A DNA stretch of 8,008 nucleotides, taken from the NCBI GenBank assembly GCA_035270785.1, contig DATESN010000084.1, positions 1 to 8,008 on the forward strand, given 5' to 3'. This document shows positions 5,802-8,008 of this stretch, piece after piece; position 1 is the first letter of the stretch, and each line of letters opens with the position of its first letter. Under the pieces are notes generated by a model. That model did no database searches, was not told the origin of the DNA, and saw nothing but the letters and a program-made list of their open reading frames with translations. Source of the stretch: DATESN01 sp035270785 (lineage in GTDB: Bacteria; Bacillota; Clostridia; Lachnospirales; Lachnospiraceae). A program made the translations under genes and the position numbers.

Positions 5802-5866
5802 TAAAAATAGTTATTGACATATGCCCATAATGGAGTATACTAAAAATAGTTATTGCCATATGCTCA
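5802..5866 (+). repeat. 26-base direct repeat flanking the promoter core
   Basis: Two copies (5802-5827 and 5841-5866) match at 24 of 26 positions, 39 bases apart. The shared start is TAAAAATAGTTATTG, then A or C, then CATATGC, then C or T, then CA. The first copy carries the -35 hexamer. The second begins at the last base of the -10 and covers the predicted transcription start. This arrangement suggests paired regulator sites. Confidence 0.75.
5814..5841 (+). promoter_or_regulatory. Promoter of the zinc-ribbon/radical SAM/CDF unit
   Basis: TTGACA (5814-5819) and TATACT (5836-5841) are 16 bases apart, with the predicted start near 5848. This excludes the in-frame ATG at 5820-5822 region as the protein start, because it lies within the promoter. 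Confidence 0.8.
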
Positions 5867-5889
5867 AAAAACAAAGGAGGTATAAAATT

Positions 5890-6114
5890 ATGCCAAGAGG
5901 AGACGGAACAGGACCAATGGGATTAGGACCGATGGGACCAGGAAGCGGGAACAGGACAGGAAGAGGTTTGGGAAGAATGGGGGGGAACACTAGCGTAGGG
6001 GTTGATGGATATTGTGTATGCCCCAATTGTGGAACAAAAGTAAAACATGAAAGAGCGGTTCCATGTGCTAGTATTAAGTGTCCAAACTGCGGAACAATGA
6101 TGACACGTGAATAA
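5890..6114 (+). CDS. Glycine-rich zinc-ribbon protein, DUF5320-like
   Basis: A 74-residue protein whose start is fixed by AAAGGAGG (5873-5880), nine bases before the ATG. Residues 1-32 are Gly/Met/Arg-rich (MPRGDGTGPMGLGPMGPGSG then NRTGRGLGRM). This is the signature N-terminus of small DUF5320-type proteins, which in clostridia and archaea are often found near NifX/NifB-like iron-molybdenum-cofactor-domain proteins. Residues 41-70 form a zinc ribbon with CPNCG knuckles at Cys44/Cys47 and Cys64/Cys67 and extra cysteines at 42 and 59. No enzymatic motif is visible. A metal or Fe-S chaperone or scaffold role is speculation. It is the first gene of a unit with the radical SAM protein 45 bases downstream. 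Confidence 0.8.
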   Translation: MPRGDGTGPMGLGPMGPGSGNRTGRGLGRMGGNTSVGVDGYCVCPNCGTKVKHERAVPCASIKCPNCGTMMTRE

Positions 6115-6139
6115 TAAATAATGGTTTGGGAAAACGTCC

Positions 6140-6162
6140 AGGAGGTGTAACTAAACTAAGTG
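6140..6162 (+). promoter_or_regulatory. Ribosome binding site and GTG start of the radical SAM gene
   Basis: AGGAGGTG (6140-6147) precedes a GTG at 6160 by 12 bases, longer than usual. A TAA directly before the GTG (6157-6159) excludes any upstream start. The next in-frame ATG (codon 16) would cut off the conserved YGPVPSRR start of the family, so the GTG is taken as correct. Confidence 0.65.
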
Positions 6163-7086
6163 AAAAAAACAAAATATATTTATGGTCCAGTGCCATCCCG
6201 TAGAATGGGAATCTCTTTGGGAGTCAGCCCGATTCCTAAAAAGACATGTAATTATTCCTGCATTTATTGTCAGTTAGGAAGAACAAACCCCATGACGAAT
6301 TCTAGAAAAATGTTTTTTGACGTAGAGGAAATAATACATGAATTTGATGATGTAATTCAAAATAATATTTATTTTGATGTTGTAACAATTGTAGGAGAGG
6401 GAGAGCCAACTCTATATTTGGGACTTGGAAAAATTATCACAGAAATAAAGAAAAGAGTGAAGCAACCAGTTGCGGTCATAACGAATGGAGCGCTCTTATA
6501 TGATAAAACAGTTCAAAAGGAGCTACTTCAAGCGGATATTGTACTGCCGTCTATGGATGCTTTTGATGAGGAGTCATTTGAAAAGATAAATCGACCGTAT
6601 AAAAATTTAATATATAAAGATGTTTATTCTGGATTGATAGAATTTTCCAAGATATATCAAGGACAGTTATGGTTAGAAATAATGTTTATGGAAGGGATTA
6701 ATGATTTGGATTTCATACTAGAGCAGTATTTAAGGTTATTAAGGGAAATAAAGTATGATCGATTATATTTAAATACACCTTTACGGCCACCAGCAGAACC
6801 AGATGTAAATGTTGTTAGCAATGACAGAATGAAGTATATTTCGGAGACTCTTGGTGGAATAGCAATAGATTTATTGAACTCTACAGGGTTTTACAGCGAG
6901 ATTTCAGATGATTATAATGCAGTAATCAGTATTATAAAGAGACACCCTATGAATCAATTTGAGATAGAAAGTTTTTTAAAAAATAGGAAAGGCAGCGACA
7001 TTGCAGATATATTCAATAGACTTATATTGGATAAAGAAGTACTTAAAATTAAATATATGGGCTATGATACTTTTCGTTTAAGGTAA
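6160..7086 (+). CDS. Radical SAM protein, COG0731-like Fe-S oxidoreductase
   Basis: A 308-residue cytoplasmic radical S-adenosylmethionine protein. The N-terminal YIYGPVPSRRMGISLGV (6-22) is characteristic of the COG0731-like group. The cluster motif CNYSCIYC (Cys30, Cys34, Cys37) fits CxxxCxxC and would bind the catalytic 4Fe-4S cluster. GEGEPTLY (79-86) is the SAM-contacting loop, and ITNGALL and LNTPLRPPAEP are further conserved turns. Residues ~255-308 look like a small winged-helix tail (HPMNQFEIESFLKNRKGSDI and on). The group is distantly related to wyosine-tRNA enzymes, but most members have no assigned substrate. It is co-transcribed with the zinc-ribbon protein upstream, and the CDF transporter gene lies 66 bases downstream. 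Confidence 0.9.
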   Translation: MKKTKYIYGPVPSRRMGISLGVSPIPKKTCNYSCIYCQLGRTNPMTNSRKMFFDVEEIIHEFDDVIQNNIYFDVVTIVGEGEPTLYLGLGKIITEIKKRVKQPVAVITNGALLYDKTVQKELLQADIVLPSMDAFDEESFEKINRPYKNLIYKDVYSGLIEFSKIYQGQLWLEIMFMEGINDLDFILEQYLRLLREIKYDRLYLNTPLRPPAEPDVNVVSNDRMKYISETLGGIAIDLLNSTGFYSEISDDYNAVISIIKRHPMNQFEIESFLKNRKGSDIADIFNRLILDKEVLKIKYMGYDTFRLR

Positions 7087-7152
7087 GGGATGTAATATAG
7101 TTAGTTACCAATTAAGTGCATAATTCTACTGTTTAGATTGGGAGGTGGATAG

Positions 7153-8008
7153 ATGGAAAAAAGTGAAAAAATAGCATTACAAGCGATTTTAGTTGCGTTT
7201 TTTATTTTTGGAATAAAACTAATTGCAGCAATTATAACCGAGAGTATTGCTTTAAAAGCAGAGGCATTTCATACCTTAACAGATTTCATTGCATCTTTGA
7301 CGGTATATGCTGGATTAAAGATTGCAAAAAGAAAGACAAAGTCTTTTCCTTATGGGCTTTATAAGATTGAAAATTTAATATCTGTTGTTATCTCTTTGCT
7401 GGTTTTATTTTCAGGTTATGAAATTGCCCTTGAGGCTATCAATGCAAAACAGACTGAGGTAAAAAATTCTATTGTTGGTATTATTATCTTGGTTGTTGTA
7501 GTTCTTATTTCCTTTGCTTTTTCTAAATATGAAAAAAAAGTTGGAAAAGAAATTAATTCGCCCATCCTAATTGCAGATGCAGATCATGGTTATATTGATG
7601 TGCTGAGTAATATTATCGTAATGGTTTCCATTATTTTGGGAACAATAGGGTATCATCTTGACAAAATAGCAACCTTGATTGTTGTAATATTTATTGTAAA
7701 GACAGGATTCGGAATATTAAAAGATGGAGTAAAAGTTCTTTTGGATGCTTCGGTAGATTATGAAACGCTTAGTAAAACAGCAAAGATAATATTGAATACT
7801 CCGCAGGTGGTTGAAATAAAAAAATTAACAGGAAGAAATTCAGGACGATTTAAATTTATTGAAGCGAATATTGTGATAAAGACACATAATCTGGATAAGG
7901 CACATTTGATTGCGGATAAAATTGAAAATCAAATAAAACAAGAATTGAATAATATTGATCATGTGTTAATTCATTATGAACCAATGCAAAAAGAAGAGAT
8001 GATATATG
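7153..8008 (+). CDS. Cation diffusion facilitator (CDF) family transporter, 3' end outside window
   Basis: The frame opens at an ATG preceded by GGAGGTGG (7141-7148) and is still open at the window edge after 285 codons. It encodes a cation/proton antiporter-type efflux protein. Membrane segments lie at about 8-30, 35-56, 74-95, 106-124, 148-167 and 172-190. The metal-site motifs are in the expected places: His40-x3-Asp44 in segment 2 (AFHTLTDF) and His145-x3-Asp149 in segment 5 (ADADHGYIDV). This HxxxD pairing is seen in zinc/iron/cobalt-type members. FPYGLYKIENL (65-75) is the conserved loop before segment 3. Residues ~200-277 form the cytoplasmic ferredoxin-like CDF domain. An ordinary CDF protein would stop about here, so the continuing frame may lead into an extra C-terminal domain. 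It is the third gene of the unit starting at 5848. Confidence 0.9.
   Translation, partial: MEKSEKIALQAILVAFFIFGIKLIAAIITESIALKAEAFHTLTDFIASLTVYAGLKIAKRKTKSFPYGLYKIENLISVVISLLVLFSGYEIALEAINAKQTEVKNSIVGIIILVVVVLISFAFSKYEKKVGKEINSPILIADADHGYIDVLSNIIVMVSIILGTIGYHLDKIATLIVVIFIVKTGFGILKDGVKVLLDASVDYETLSKTAKIILNTPQVVEIKKLTGRNSGRFKFIEANIVIKTHNLDKAHLIADKIENQIKQELNNIDHVLIHYEPMQKEEMIY

Noticed and set aside
5821..5889. Upstream in-frame start for the zinc-ribbon protein
   Set aside because: It overlaps the -35/-10 promoter and the direct repeat. The ATG at 5890 has a perfect ribosome binding site and begins the conserved MPRGDGTGPMG.
7104..7117. GTTACCAATTAAG, resembling half of the Crp/Fnr-like palindrome
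   Set aside because: Only one half matches and it lies between two co-transcribed genes without promoter signals, so chance is the simpler reading.
1..8008. tRNA, rRNA, CRISPR array, insertion sequence or integrase
   Set aside because: None was seen. There are no regularly spaced repeats beyond the two-copy 5802-5866 repeat, no transposase motifs and no cloverleaf-like segments that I could recognise.

Overview
The window is AT-rich (roughly one third G+C by eye). It has Gram-positive style AGGAGG ribosome binding sites, consensus TTGACA/TATAAT promoters and intrinsic terminators. The gene content is strongly anaerobic: a clostridial-type glutamate dehydrogenase, a NapH-like polyferredoxin, a C-GCAxxG-C-C redox protein, a COG0731-type radical SAM enzyme and a DUF5320-like zinc-ribbon protein. 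This fits a Clostridia genome, perhaps Lachnospiraceae. That placement is inference from gene families, not a database result.

Layout. Positions 1-1070 are a gene graveyard. They hold an adenylation-domain (NRPS-like) fragment fused to an unrelated helical tail, a short minus-strand zinc-knuckle ORF, and the first ~15 codons of a LytTR-type response regulator running straight into a terminator. That terminator is bidirectional and also closes the minus-strand glutamate dehydrogenase gene (1071-2357), which has its own near-perfect promoter. After a 287-base gap with remnant-like open frames comes a minus-strand Crp/Fnr-family regulator (2645-3292). It faces a divergent plus-strand unit: a frameshifted ferredoxin-like gene translationally coupled to a membrane NapH-like 4Fe-4S protein (3562-4185). 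A perfect 14-base palindrome (3307-3320) sits between them, where it could repress the regulator and activate the ferredoxin/NapH unit.

A strong terminator (4231-4286) ends that unit. A new promoter then drives the C-GCAxxG-C-C protein (4389-4892) and a metallo-beta-lactamase-fold hydrolase (4922-5728), closed by another terminator (5756-5793). The last unit starts at a strong promoter embedded in a 26-base direct repeat. It encodes a Gly-rich zinc-ribbon protein (5890-6114), a radical SAM protein (6160-7086) and a cation diffusion facilitator transporter that runs off the end of the window (from 7153).

Taken together, 2645-8008 reads as a redox/iron-sulfur/metal-handling island in three consecutive transcription units. 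The first is a Crp/Fnr-controlled electron-transfer module, the second a small redox protein plus hydrolase, and the third a metal/radical-SAM module. A CATATG-centred motif with shared flanks lies at the start of the second and third units and may tie them to one regulator. The exact substrates of these proteins cannot be read from sequence alone.
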